Assembly: GCF_902506575.1 (NCBI RefSeq)
Contig: NZ_LR732544.1
Coordinates: 5,861,650 to 5,925,649, forward strand
Origin: Streptomyces mexicanus
GTDB taxonomy: Bacteria > Actinomycetota > Actinomycetes > Streptomycetales > Streptomycetaceae
Length of the DNA stretch: 64,000 nt
Direction of reading: 5' to 3'
Under the pieces are notes generated by a model. It was not told the origin of the DNA, searched no databases, and saw nothing but the letters and a program-made list of their open reading frames with translations. Below, piece after piece: positions 25,921 to 34,434 of the stretch. Each line of letters opens with the position of its first letter. The first letter of the stretch is position 1. Both the position numbers and the translations under genes were made by a program.

Positions 25921-27594
25921 TCAGCTTCTTCCCCGTGATCTTCTTCCCCGTGATCTTCTTCCCCGTGACCGGCGGCGGCCGGTGCGCACATCCCCGCCTT
26001 CCGCCGGCGGCGCGGGTCCGGATGCGCTCCGGCCGGGCGGCTGCGGCCCCCTCGTGCGGAGGTCGCCGAGGGCGTTACGGGCGGCGGCGCGAACGATGTT
26101 GCGGGCCATGCCGCCGAAGACGACGGCGTGGAAGGGCGAGACGCCCCACCAGTACAGATGGCCGAGCAGGCCGTGCGGGTGGAACAGCGCACGCTGCCGG
26201 TACCGGACGCCGCCGTCCCCCTCGTCGTCCACGCGCATCTCCAGCCATGCCAGGCCGGGCAGCCGCATCTCCGCGCGCAGTCGCAGCAGCCGCCCGCGCT
26301 CGATCTCCTCCACGCGCCAGAAGTCCAGAGAGTCGCCCACGCGCAGCCGTCGCGCGTCCCGCCGGCCCCGGCGCAGCCCGACACCACCGACGAGACGGTC
26401 GAGCCGGCCGCGCACGGCCCAGGCGAGCGGGAAGGAGTACCAGCCGTTCTCGCCGCCGATGCCCTCGATCACCTGCCACAGCGCCTGAGGGGTCACGTCC
26501 GCGGCGCGCTCGCGCACGTCCGTGTAGAGGCTGCCGCCCGCCCAGTCCGGGTCGGTGGGCAGCGGATCGCTGGGCGCGCCCGGGACGGACGCCGACGACC
26601 AGCGTGTGGCGACCTGAGCCTCCCGCACCCGCTGGAGTGCCAGGGCCACGGCCCGGTCGAAGTCGAAAGGGTGGCCGGGTGGGCTGGGCAGGTATCGCTC
26701 GATGTCGTTCTCGCGGCAGACCACCTCGTGGCGCAGTGACTCCGTCAGCGGGCGCGCGATGGATGCGGGCACCGGGGTCACCAGTCCGACCCAGTGGCTC
26801 GACAGGCCGGGTGTGAGCACCGGTACCGGCACGACCAGCCTGCGTGGCAGCCCGGCGACGGCCGCGTACCGCTGCATCATCTCCCGATAGGTGAGGACCT
26901 CCGGACCCCCGATGTCGAAGGTGCGGCTGACCTCGGCCGGCAGCCGTGCGCAGCCCACCAGCAAGCGCAGCACGTCCCGCACGGCGATGGGCTGGATGCG
27001 GGTGTGCACCCAGCGGGGGGTGACCATCACCGGCAGCCGCTCGGTGAGGTAGCGCAGCATCTCGAAACCGGCCGAACCGGAGCCGATGATGACGGCGGCC
27101 CGCAGTACGGCGGTCGGCACGCCCGAGTCGAGCAGGATCCGGCCGACCTCGGCCCGCGAGCGCAGGTGCGGCGACAGCCCGTGTTCGGGAACTCCCACGG
27201 GGGTCAGGCCGCCGAGGTAGACCAGGCGCCGTGTCCCGGCCCGGCGGGCCTGCTCGCCGAAGACACGAGCCGCCTCCCGGTCGGTGCGTTCGAAGTCGCG
27301 GCCGGTGCCGAGCGCGTGCACCAGGTAGTAGGCCACGTCCACGTCCCCCAGGGCCCGTGCCACGGACGCGGCGTCGGTGACGTCGCCCCGGACGATCTCC
27401 ACGCGGCCCGCCCAAGGATGGTCCCGCACCTTGCGCGGAGTGCGGACCAGGCAGCGCACCCGGTACCCGGCGTCCAGCAGTTCCGGCACCAGTCGGCCGC
27501 CGATGTAGCCGCTGGCACCGGTGACGAGACAGGTCGCCCCCGTGCGGTAAGCCGCCTCGTCCGCGCTCACCGTCGTCTGCGTCTCGTCCGCCAC
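25921..27594 (-). CDS. SDR with C-terminal DUF2867 domain
   Basis: About 557 residues. The N-terminal part is an atypical SDR (CLVTGASGYIGGRLVPELLDAGYRVRCLVRTPRK, then YLVHALG, YLGGLTPVG). The C-terminal half, from about residue 320, is DUF2867-like: RWSSASVPGAPSDPLPTDPDWAGGSLYTDVRERAADVTPQALWQVIEGIGGENGWYSFP. It ends with a basic tail caused by a 15-bp repeat. The start is GTG 27594, with GGGAG 9 bases ahead; GTG 27600 is possible, and the frame is open further upstream but with poor coding character. It ends 9 bases from the convergent LacI-type gene. The function of this family is unknown. Confidence 0.85.
   Translation of the reverse strand: MADETQTTVSADEAAYRTGATCLVTGASGYIGGRLVPELLDAGYRVRCLVRTPRKVRDHPWAGRVEIVRGDVTDAASVARALGDVDVAYYLVHALGTGRDFERTDREAARVFGEQARRAGTRRLVYLGGLTPVGVPEHGLSPHLRSRAEVGRILLDSGVPTAVLRAAVIIGSGSAGFEMLRYLTERLPVMVTPRWVHTRIQPIAVRDVLRLLVGCARLPAEVSRTFDIGGPEVLTYREMMQRYAAVAGLPRRLVVPVPVLTPGLSSHWVGLVTPVPASIARPLTESLRHEVVCRENDIERYLPSPPGHPFDFDRAVALALQRVREAQVATRWSSASVPGAPSDPLPTDPDWAGGSLYTDVRERAADVTPQALWQVIEGIGGENGWYSFPLAWAVRGRLDRLVGGVGLRRGRRDARRLRVGDSLDFWRVEEIERGRLLRLRAEMRLPGLAWLEMRVDDEGDGGVRYRQRALFHPHGLLGHLYWWGVSPFHAVVFGGMARNIVRAAARNALGDLRTRGPQPPGRSASGPAPPAEGGDVRTGRRRSRGRRSRGRRSRGRS
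25925..25968. repeat. Three tandem copies of a 15-bp unit
   Basis: CTTCTTCCCCGTGAT is repeated almost exactly three times at the 3' end of the DUF2867 SDR gene. On the minus strand it encodes RGRRS repeats in the protein tail. Since 15 is divisible by 3 the frame is kept, so copy number could vary without loss of the gene. Confidence 0.85.
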
Positions 27595-27600
27595 GAGCAC

Positions 27601-28233
27601 TCTCTCCCGTCCTCGCGCGTGCGGCCGCGCCGAACCGCGGATCCGGCTTCCTCCACCTTGCCCTCCGCCGCCTCGGATGCGCCTCGTGCGCGCGGCGATC
27701 GGGTCACCCCGTGCCCGGCACGCGGGCGGCGCCGGAACGAGAATGCCGCCTTCCCGGAGCCCCACGGGCGCCCGACGGGAACTGCGAGGTGTGCCGCCCC
27801 CACTTTCGTGCAACCCCCTTTCGCGGAGTCCTCGATCACGTGATCCCCGGTCTGCCGGGTTTGCGCCTGCCGGCTGCGAAAGCCTCCCGGGTCCTCCTCT
27901 GACGCGCCGCCGACGGCCCTGCCCCAGGCGCCCGCGATGCGCACACGCGGTCGGTCGGTGGCAGACTGCGTCTCCCCTGGCGAGGACCGGTCCTGAGAGA
28001 GTGACCAGCGGACGCAGACCAGTGAACTCCCGCCGCTCCGCCATGGCTCCTGAGCGATATTCGGTTGAGCGGTATTCGGCCAGGTCGATGGCTTTGTGCC
28101 ATTCGCAGGGAACCCGACCCCGACATCACCGATGCACCGCTACACAAGAAGGCAGGGGCGGTGTGCTGCCGTCCCGCTGCCGTGGTGGCCGGTCGGTGGG
28201 GAGGTTCGGAACGATTGCTGACCATCATCCAAT
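27601..28233. other. Gene-poor stretch, with a short tandem repeat
   Basis: About 630 bp without a supportable gene. A 15-bp unit, GAGCGATATTCGG with two trailing bases, is repeated in tandem with one change near 28051-28080. It is less GC-rich than its surroundings and could be a promoter or regulator site for the next gene. Confidence 0.4.
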
Positions 28234-28427
28234 GTGACGCCGCTGCTCGCAGTCGTCGTGTTCCACCGGCTGCGACGGCGTACGGAAGCCCGCAGCCGCT
28301 TCGACGAGAAGCTGACCGGCGTCATCGCCCTGGCTCCGGGCGTCCTGATCACGCCCACCCGGTCGACCAGAGGATCTCTAACGTCCTGGGCCGGCTCGCC
28401 GGCGGTATCACCGAGGCCGGCCGATGA
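28234..28427 (+). pseudogene. Small membrane-type protein gene with a frameshift
   Basis: GTG 28234 opens with TPLLAVVVFHRLRRRTEARSRFDEKLTGVIALAPGVLITPT. The reading then continues sensibly only in another frame, QRISNVLGRLAGGITEAGR, to a stop at 28425-28427. The joined text looks like a single small protein of about 64 residues interrupted by an indel near 28358. It lies just upstream of the Mrr-like gene on the same strand. It may be a broken gene or a sequencing error. Confidence 0.4.
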
Positions 28428-28503
28428 ACCCCCGCCCCCGCACGGACCGGATGACACCCGCCGGCGCGCCCGGCGCGGCACTGCCCTGGGCAGCGGGGGA
28501 GTG

Positions 28504-29196
28504 ATGGCGGCACGTCGGCGGCGCCGACGCTTCTTGAAGAAGCGGACGCGCAGGCAGCTGCAGATTTGGGGTGCGGTGGCGGCCTTGGTCGCCGTGGTGT
28601 GGGTGGCCGGGCACTGGTCGGTGGTGTGGCCGGCCCTGGTGGCCGTGCTCGCCGCAGCCGTGGTGGGTGGGGCCGGTTGGGTGCTGTGGCGGGCACACCA
28701 CCACGCAGTCGGCCAGGACCGGGCGTGGCGGGCGCAGGAGGAGGCGAGAGCGCGCGAATTGTCGATGGCCGAGGTCGACGCTCTGTCGTGGCAGGAGTTC
28801 GAAAAGTACATCGCGCAGCTGTGCCGGCGGGCCGGCTGCACGAAGGTCGTCGTCAGCGGCAAGAGCGGAGACCTGGGCGCGGGTGTCGTCGGTTACTTGG
28901 CCGACGGCCGCAAGCTGGGGGGCCAGTGCAAGAAGTACGCGCCGCACCGGAGCGTGTCTTCGCAGGACATGCAGAAGTTCGTCGGCACCGCCCGCCTCGA
29001 GCACGGCGCGGACGTCGCGTTGTTCGTCACCACCTGCCGCTCGTTCACCAGGGACGCGCTGGGCCTGGCGCTGCGCCAGGACATCGTGGCCATGCATCGC
29101 GACCTGCTGGGCGCCTGGGTCAAGGGCGCTTCTCTCGAGACGCTGATCCCGCTGAACGGCAGGGGCGCAGGCAGAAGGCGGCGTCCTTCTGCCTGA
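28504..29196 (+). CDS. Mrr-like restriction-endonuclease-fold membrane protein, catalytic Asp replaced
   Basis: 230 residues. A very basic start (RRRRRRFLKKRTRRQ) is followed by two membrane helices (about residues 20-63), a short linker and an Mrr_cat/DUF2034-type domain: LSWQEFEKYIAQLCRRAGCTKVVVSGKSGDLGAG and QCKKYAPHRSVSSQDMQKFVGTARLEHGADVALFVTT. The QxK half of the PD-(D/E)xK site is present (QCK). The preceding catalytic position, usually GADV or GVDV, reads GAGV here, confirmed in the codons (GCG GGT GTC). Nuclease activity is therefore doubtful. Such proteins are thought to act in defence or DNA quality control; this one may only bind DNA. Confidence 0.85.
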   Translation: MAARRRRRRFLKKRTRRQLQIWGAVAALVAVVWVAGHWSVVWPALVAVLAAAVVGGAGWVLWRAHHHAVGQDRAWRAQEEARARELSMAEVDALSWQEFEKYIAQLCRRAGCTKVVVSGKSGDLGAGVVGYLADGRKLGGQCKKYAPHRSVSSQDMQKFVGTARLEHGADVALFVTTCRSFTRDALGLALRQDIVAMHRDLLGAWVKGASLETLIPLNGRGAGRRRRPSA

Positions 29197-29425
29197 CACC
29201 AGCCGCCGCCCCTGCGGTCGTGCCGCACGACACAGTGCGGGTCGTCGCCAGTGACGGCCACGTCCGTCCCGCGCCCTGTACGCCGACGGAGCACGTGCGG
29301 TGGGGCGACGGCTGGGGCGACCGGTCCAGCGAGGCCGCCCGCTTCCGACGTGTGGCCCAGGCGACGACGACACTGCAGCAGGTGACGCGCGGAGAGCCTG
29401 GGCGCGGCAGGGTGCTCCGTACCGG

Positions 29426-30232
29426 TCACGCACGGGAGGCGAGCTGCCGCCCTTCGTTCCACGTGTCGAGCCGCTTCCGATAGGCGGCCTCGACGATCGG
29501 ATAGGGGTAGGTGCCGAGGAACAGGCGCAGGGGTGGTGTGTCGGTGTCCACGAGTTCGAGAACGACGGCGGCGGTACTCCGCGGGTCCTGGGGAGTGCGG
29601 GCGGACGCGCCGGCCCGGCGCGCGGCGCGGACGGGTTCATAGGCGGGCAGCGGGTCGGTGTGCACGGCGGAGGCCCCCGACCAGTCGGTGCCGTAAGGGC
29701 CGGGTTCCACGAGGGTCACGTGGATCCCGAAGGGGGCGACCTCCTGTGCCAGGGCCTCGCTCATCCCCTCCAGGGCCCACTTGGAGGCGTTGTACAGCCC
29801 GAGCGTGGGGAAGGCGGCGAGGCCACCGAGGCTGGAGACCTGCAGGATGTGACCGCTGCCCTGGGCCCGCAGGTACGGCAGGGCCGCCTGTGTCACCCAC
29901 AGCGGGCCGAACAGGTTGGTGTCGAGCTGGGCACGAGCCTGTTCCTCGGTGGTTTCCTCGATCATGCCGAACAGGCCGTAGCCCGCGTTGTTGACGACCA
30001 CGTCCAGGCGGCCGAAGGTCTCCGCGGCCTGCCGCACCGCAGCGGTGACGGCGGTGCGGTCGGTCACGTCGAGTTGCATGGGGAGGACATTGTCTCCGTG
30101 GGCGTCCAGGAGAGGCCTCAGCGTCTTGGGGTCACGTGCGGTGGCGGCGACGCGGTCGCCGCGGTCGAGAGCGGCTTCGGCCCAGATACGGCCGGAGCCG
30201 CGGGACGCGCCGGTGATGAACCAGGTCTTCAT
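29426..30232 (-). CDS. Classical SDR oxidoreductase
   Basis: 268 residues: FITGASRGSGR (cofactor loop, with Ser in place of the usual Ile), LDVVVNNAGYG, QVSSLGG and YNASKWALEGMSEALA (Ser, Tyr and Lys of the active site), then VEPGPYGTDWSG. The ATG is at 30232. It is divergent from an MmyB-type XRE regulator only 63 bp away, as in other actinobacterial SDR-XRE pairs. The substrate is unknown. Confidence 0.9.
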   Translation of the reverse strand: MKTWFITGASRGSGRIWAEAALDRGDRVAATARDPKTLRPLLDAHGDNVLPMQLDVTDRTAVTAAVRQAAETFGRLDVVVNNAGYGLFGMIEETTEEQARAQLDTNLFGPLWVTQAALPYLRAQGSGHILQVSSLGGLAAFPTLGLYNASKWALEGMSEALAQEVAPFGIHVTLVEPGPYGTDWSGASAVHTDPLPAYEPVRAARRAGASARTPQDPRSTAAVVLELVDTDTPPLRLFLGTYPYPIVEAAYRKRLDTWNEGRQLASRA

Positions 30233-30295
30233 GACATCGAGCCTGCGTCCCTCGCCCCTCGGCAGCCAGCACCCCCGCAGGGTTACCCTCGCGGC

Positions 30296-31081
30296 ATGGC
30301 CGTCGACAATCTTCTGGGAGATTTCCTCAAGGCCCGGCGCGCACGGGTCGCTCCGGCGGACGTGGCGGTGCCCGTCGGCGGACGTCGCCGGGTTGCCGGA
30401 CTGCGCCGGGAGGAACTGGCCCGGCTCGCCGGCATCAGTGAGCCGTACCTGGTCCGGCTCGAACAGGGTGTCGACCGGCACCCCTCGCCCCAGGTGCTGG
30501 ACTCCCTCGCGCGGGCGCTGAGGCTGGACGCCGACGCCTCCGCCCACCTGCACGCCCTTGCCCATCCCGGCCCCGTGCCGCCGCCGCGGACCGAGGTCTC
30601 CGCGGAGGTGCACCGGCTGCTCGACGCGTGGACGGACCGCCCCGCGTACGTGCGGGACCGATACTTCGACGTGCTCGCGGCGAACAAGCAGGCCCGCGCG
30701 CTCGCCCCGATGTACGAGCCCGGGAGCAACCTGGTCCGAGCGGTGTTCCTCGATCCGGCGTCCCGGCGGCTCTTCCCCGACTGGGCGGAGGTGGCCGCGC
30801 AGACCGCGGCGGCCCTGCGCGCCGAAGCCGACCCACGCGACCCCAGAACCGCCGGCCTGATCACCGAGCTGGAGACGGACGAGGAGTTCCGTCGTCTGTG
30901 GATGCGGCACGAGACGCGGCCCGCCCGGGACGAACTCAAGCGCTTCACGCACCCGGTCGTCGGCAGCCTCGCCCTGCGACGACAGGCGCTCACCGTCGGC
31001 GGCGCCGAGCAACAGGTGATCATCGTGTACCAGCCGACGGCCGGGAGCCCGTCCGAAGCGGCCCTGGCGCGTCTTCTGTGA
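30296..31081 (+). CDS. XRE-family regulator with MmyB-like ligand-binding domain
   Basis: 261 residues. The N-terminal XRE helix-turn-helix contains the family marker GGRRRVAGLRREELARLAGISEPYLVRLEQGVDRHPSPQVLDSLARALRL. The C-terminal MmyB-like domain, from about residue 100, has YFDVLAANKQARALAPMYEPGSNLVRAVFLDPASRRLFPDW and the late HPVVGSLALRRQAL segment; relatives bind fatty-acid-like ligands in a PAS-like pocket. The ATG lies 6 bases after TACCCT (30284-30289), suggesting a leaderless mRNA. It probably controls the divergent SDR. Confidence 0.92.
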   Translation: MAVDNLLGDFLKARRARVAPADVAVPVGGRRRVAGLRREELARLAGISEPYLVRLEQGVDRHPSPQVLDSLARALRLDADASAHLHALAHPGPVPPPRTEVSAEVHRLLDAWTDRPAYVRDRYFDVLAANKQARALAPMYEPGSNLVRAVFLDPASRRLFPDWAEVAAQTAAALRAEADPRDPRTAGLITELETDEEFRRLWMRHETRPARDELKRFTHPVVGSLALRRQALTVGGAEQQVIIVYQPTAGSPSEAALARLL

Positions 31082-31145
31082 CGTGCGGCGCGGGCGATGC
31101 GTTCGGGGTCCAAGGAAGAAGCGGCGGGTCGACGCCGACGGCGGG

Positions 31146-31335
31146 TCAGCGGCAGCCGGGTGCGGTGAACGAGTTGGGCCACTCGATCCCCGTGCGTGCG
31201 ATCCGCGGGACGACGGTTCGGCTGCGGAGCCACCGTCGCCGGCAGTCGCTGGTGCACCCCTGGTCCGCGTAAAGCTTGGCGGGGGGCCCGGACGGGCCGA
31301 AGCCCGACGGCGGCTGGCGCCACGTACATCGCGCC
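31146..31335 (-). pseudogene. IS5-like transposase fragment
   Basis: The minus-strand frame gives PSGFGPSGPPAKLYADQGC, RRRWLRSRTVVPRIARTGIEW, closely resembling the second catalytic region of IS5-family DDE transposases (KLYADKGYD, RRWLRRRGIVPRIARKGIE). Only about 60 codons remain and the usual YD after KG is changed to QGC. No ends or target duplications were seen. It fills most of the gap between the XRE gene and the DHFR-like gene. Confidence 0.6.
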
Positions 31336-31443
31336 GTGGCCACGAACACAACGGCTGCCGGCACCTGCCGGTCACGGACGCAGCGATGAGTTTTCAGGGC
31401 TTCGAGAGTCTCACCACCGTTGTTGACGACAGAAGAGGAGCAC

Positions 31444-32091
31444 GTGGTGCAGCTGCTGAGAGTCCAGAACTTCACTGTCTCGAGTGACGGCATCGGTGCC
31501 GGTGAGGACCAGAGCCTCGAGAGTCCGTTCGGCCACGCCGTCGACCCGGCGGCACTGTTCGCATGGGCCGGCGCCACGGCGAGCTGGCCGATGCGCACCG
31601 ATCCCGGCGGGAGCCGGGGTCTCGACGACTATTTCACGAGGGACTACGCCCGCAACATCGGCGCCGAGATCATGGGCCGCAACAAGTTCGGTCCCCAGCG
31701 CGGACCCTGGCAGGACCACGAGTGGCGCGGTTGGTGGGGTGAAGAACCCCCGTTCCACACCCCGGTGTTCGTCATGACGCATCACAAGCGTCCGTCGTTC
31801 ACGCTCTCGGACACCACGTTCCACTTCGTCGACGGCGATCCGGCCACGGTCCTCGAACAGGCGCGGGAGGCGGCGCAGGGCAAGGACGTCCGGCTCGGCG
31901 GCGGGGTGACGACCCTCCGGGAGTTCCTGGACGCCGATCTCGTCGACACCCTGCACGTGGTGGTCTCGCCGGTGAAGCTCGGGTCCGGACTGCGACTGTG
32001 GGAGTCACCCGATGAGCTGCTCGACCGGTTCCACCTGGAGGTCGTGCCCAGCCCGAGCGGCGTGACCCACCACCTGTTCTGGCGAAAGTGA
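31444..32091 (+). CDS. Dihydrofolate reductase-family protein (RibD C-terminal domain-like)
   Basis: 215 residues. It starts LLRVQNFTVSSDGIGAGEDQSLESPFG, the first strand of the fold. Later come YARNIGAEIMGRNKFGP (the MGRXTF-type motif), FVMTHHKRPSFTLSDTTFHFVDG and KDVRLGGGVTTLREFLDADLVDTLHVVVSPVKLGSG with the GGG NADPH loop. Members are reductases of unknown substrate; they lack true DHFR substrate residues. AGAGGAG lies 3-4 bases before the GTG at 31444. Confidence 0.9.
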   Translation: MVQLLRVQNFTVSSDGIGAGEDQSLESPFGHAVDPAALFAWAGATASWPMRTDPGGSRGLDDYFTRDYARNIGAEIMGRNKFGPQRGPWQDHEWRGWWGEEPPFHTPVFVMTHHKRPSFTLSDTTFHFVDGDPATVLEQAREAAQGKDVRLGGGVTTLREFLDADLVDTLHVVVSPVKLGSGLRLWESPDELLDRFHLEVVPSPSGVTHHLFWRK

Positions 32092-32471
32092 TCGTGCCTC
32101 GGGGCAGGCCCCGGCCCGCTGTTTCGTTCGGCGGGGCCGCCCTGAGGTGAGCTGCGGAGTCCGGCCTCGGGCGGCCGGCCCCACCCCACGCACCCGAGGC
32201 GGTCGCCGCCAGGCGTTCTGCTCCCGGGCCAACAGCGCCTGTCTGCGCAGGCGCGGCGTCGCATGGCGGCTGAGCGGCGGGCCGGCCGGGCGGCCGAGTC
32301 GGTGGCGAGCGGACAGCTGGTGGCGCTGCTCTGCGGCTCGTCCCTGTCGCTCGCCTTCGCGGCGGTGTCGACGCTGGGCCGCCGCAGGGCCCGGGCGGTC
32401 CTGCTCGCGGTCGGGCCGCCGCAGGAGCTGTCCGGATCGGTAGTGATCTTCTTGGCCGCCTTGATGCGGCG
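32092..32471. other. Intergenic, possible decayed sequence
   Basis: About 380 bp. A 70-codon plus frame at 32263-32475 has a weak hydrophobic stretch (LVALLCGSSLSLAFAAVSTL) but no ribosome site and no family resemblance. I do not call it a gene. Confidence 0.35.
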
Positions 32472-33248
32472 CTAGACCGCGGTGAAGCCGCCGTCAGCGG
32501 CGATCACGGCTCCTGTGACGAAGCTGGAGCGTGGTGAAGCCAGGAAGCACAGGACCTCGGCGATCTCTTCTGGCTGCGCGACTCGGCCCAGGGGCTGCGC
32601 CTCGGCGAAGGACGCCAGGTATGAGCGGCTGTCGGGGCGGATCGTGTCGAGGAAATCGGTCTCGATGACGCCTGCGGCAACGAGATTGGCACGAATGCCC
32701 AGTGGCCCGCCCTCGACGGCGAGCACCTTGGTCAGTTGGGCCAGAGCGCCCTTCGACGCGCTGTAGGCGACGCCCTCGGGCAGGGCGACGGTGCCGGCGT
32801 AGGACCCGGTGCTGACGATGGCGCCGCCGCCGCGGCTCTTCATGACCCGGAAGGCTTCGCGGGCGCAGAAGAACGAGCCGCGGGCGTTGACCGCCAGCAC
32901 AGCGTCCCAGTCCTCGGCGGTGGTTTCGGTGATGGGTTTGTTCAAGGTGCGTCCGGCGTTGTTGACCAGGATGTCCAGTCCTCCGAAGGTGTCCAGGGCC
33001 GATCGCACCGCGTGGGCGGCGGTCTCTTCCCGTGTGATGTCGCCGCGTAGCGCGCGTACGCCGGGAAACTCGTCCGGCAGAGTCGTGAGGTCGGGGCGTA
33101 GGTCCACGGCTACGACGTGGGCGCCGCGGGCGTGGAGAAGCGCCACGGTCTCCTTGCCCACGCCGCGCGCGGCCCCGGTGACCAGAGCGGTCTTCCCAGC
33201 GAACTCGGCGGATTGGGGCGCCTGAGTGGGCGCAGTTGCAGGTGTCAT
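32472..33248 (-). CDS. Classical SDR oxidoreductase
   Basis: 258 residues: ALVTGAARGVGKETVALLHARG, LDILVNNAGRT, IVSTGSYAG and YSASKGALAQLTKVLAVE (active-site Ser, Tyr, Lys), then GRVAQPEEIAEVLCFLASPRSSFVTGAVIAADGG, the standard C terminus. VVAVDLRPD after the second strand suggests NAD(H) preference (Asp). It follows another SDR by 170 bp on the same strand; both may belong to the module of the XRE regulator at 34435. Confidence 0.92.
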   Translation of the reverse strand: MTPATAPTQAPQSAEFAGKTALVTGAARGVGKETVALLHARGAHVVAVDLRPDLTTLPDEFPGVRALRGDITREETAAHAVRSALDTFGGLDILVNNAGRTLNKPITETTAEDWDAVLAVNARGSFFCAREAFRVMKSRGGGAIVSTGSYAGTVALPEGVAYSASKGALAQLTKVLAVEGGPLGIRANLVAAGVIETDFLDTIRPDSRSYLASFAEAQPLGRVAQPEEIAEVLCFLASPRSSFVTGAVIAADGGFTAV

Positions 33249-33417
33249 GGTGCGGTCCCTGGAGAAGGTGAGGGTGAGTGCAGGCGCCGCTGCGGGCTAC
33301 CTGAAGAAGTGCTGTGCAGGGGTGCGGTGAGCGGCCCAGGTGGGCCAGGACGTCCACGCGCTCACGGGGGTGCGTCGTTCACGGCGGGCCGTCCTGGCCG
33401 TCGTACGGCCGGGACCG

Positions 33418-34176
33418 TCAGGGCGCGGTGAGGCCGCCGTCGCCCACCAGCTCCGAGCCGGTGACGAACGAGGAGTCGTCGCAGGCCAGGAAGAGGATCG
33501 CGGATGCCACCTCGTCGGCGCGGCCGGCCCGGCGCATGGGGGTGCGCCGGATGTCCGGCTGCTGGTCGCCCTGGTCGTCCAGGAGGTCCTGGATCATCGG
33601 TGTGGCGATCACCCCGGGATGCACCGAGTTGACCCGCACTCCCTGCCGGGCGTACTCGACCGCGGCGGTCTTGCTCAGCAGGCGCACGGCCCCCTTGGAC
33701 GCCTGGTAGGCCGCGGCCGCGCCGCTTCCCACCAGGCCGAGTACGGACGAGGTATTGATCACCGAGGCGTTGCCGCTCGCACGCAGGAGCGGCATCGCGG
33801 CCTTCATGCCGAGCCAGGTGCCTTTCTGGTTCACGTCGATGACGCGGTCCCACTCCTCTTCCCGCGTGTCCTCGATACCTGGCCAGTCCAGAATGCCGGC
33901 GAGGTTCACGAGCACGTCCAGCGTGCCGAACCGGTCGCGTACGACGGTGATCGCTTCCTCCCACTCCCGCGCGGAGGAGACGTCGAGGCGGGCAGCGACG
34001 ACCTCCGCACCGCGTGCCCCGATCCGCTGGGACAGGTCCCGCAGGGGGCCTTCGGCGACATCGGTGATCACCAACCGGGCGCCTTCGCGGGCGAAGAGTT
34101 CGGCGGTCGCGGTGCCGAGGCCGCCGGTCGCGCCCGTGATGAGCGCGACCTTGCCGTCAAGTCGTTGTCCTGTCAT
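33418..34176 (-). CDS. Classical SDR oxidoreductase
   Basis: 252 residues: ALITGATGGLGTATAELFAREGARLVITDV, LDVLVNLAGILDW (NLAG in place of NNAG), NTSSVLGLVG, YQASKGAVRLLSKTAAVEYA, then GRADEVASAILFLACDDSSFVTGSELVGDGG. The Asp in VITDV again suggests NAD(H). It is divergent from the XRE regulator at 34435 with a long perfect palindrome between the two. Confidence 0.92.
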   Translation of the reverse strand: MTGQRLDGKVALITGATGGLGTATAELFAREGARLVITDVAEGPLRDLSQRIGARGAEVVAARLDVSSAREWEEAITVVRDRFGTLDVLVNLAGILDWPGIEDTREEEWDRVIDVNQKGTWLGMKAAMPLLRASGNASVINTSSVLGLVGSGAAAAYQASKGAVRLLSKTAAVEYARQGVRVNSVHPGVIATPMIQDLLDDQGDQQPDIRRTPMRRAGRADEVASAILFLACDDSSFVTGSELVGDGGLTAP

Positions 34177-34372
34177 GAATATGGTCCCTTGGCTCTCGTC
34201 GATGCCGACTGGCTGACTGCTGTGTCGGACTTCGGGGTCCGCCGACGGCGGATCCGCCGCCCCTCCCGGTGACCAGGGCGGCCGCGGCCCGACCTCCGCT
34301 ACGACGGCTTCTGCTGGTGCCGTCCTTCCCGCTCCACCGAGTCTGAGCAGGTCAGCGACCACCCACCAGGAC

Positions 34373-34409
34373 GTGTGCTGCCTGGGTGTGCCACACCCAG
34401 GCAGCACAC
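34373..34409. promoter_or_regulatory. 37-bp perfect palindrome upstream of XRE gene
   Basis: Left arm GTGTGCTGCCTGGGTGTG (34373-34390), one C, and the exact reverse complement at 34392-34409. It ends 12 bases before TAGCCT (34422-34427), the probable -10 box of the XRE gene, so it covers the -35 region. It is the most extended palindrome I noticed in the window. An operator for the adjacent XRE regulator is most likely. Confidence 0.85.
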
Positions 34410-34434
34410 CGGACCACCGCCTAGCCTTGACCGC

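Noticed and set aside
32263..32475. A 70-codon plus frame with a hydrophobic stretch
   Set aside because: No ribosome site, no family resemblance and it runs into the end of the SDR on the other strand.
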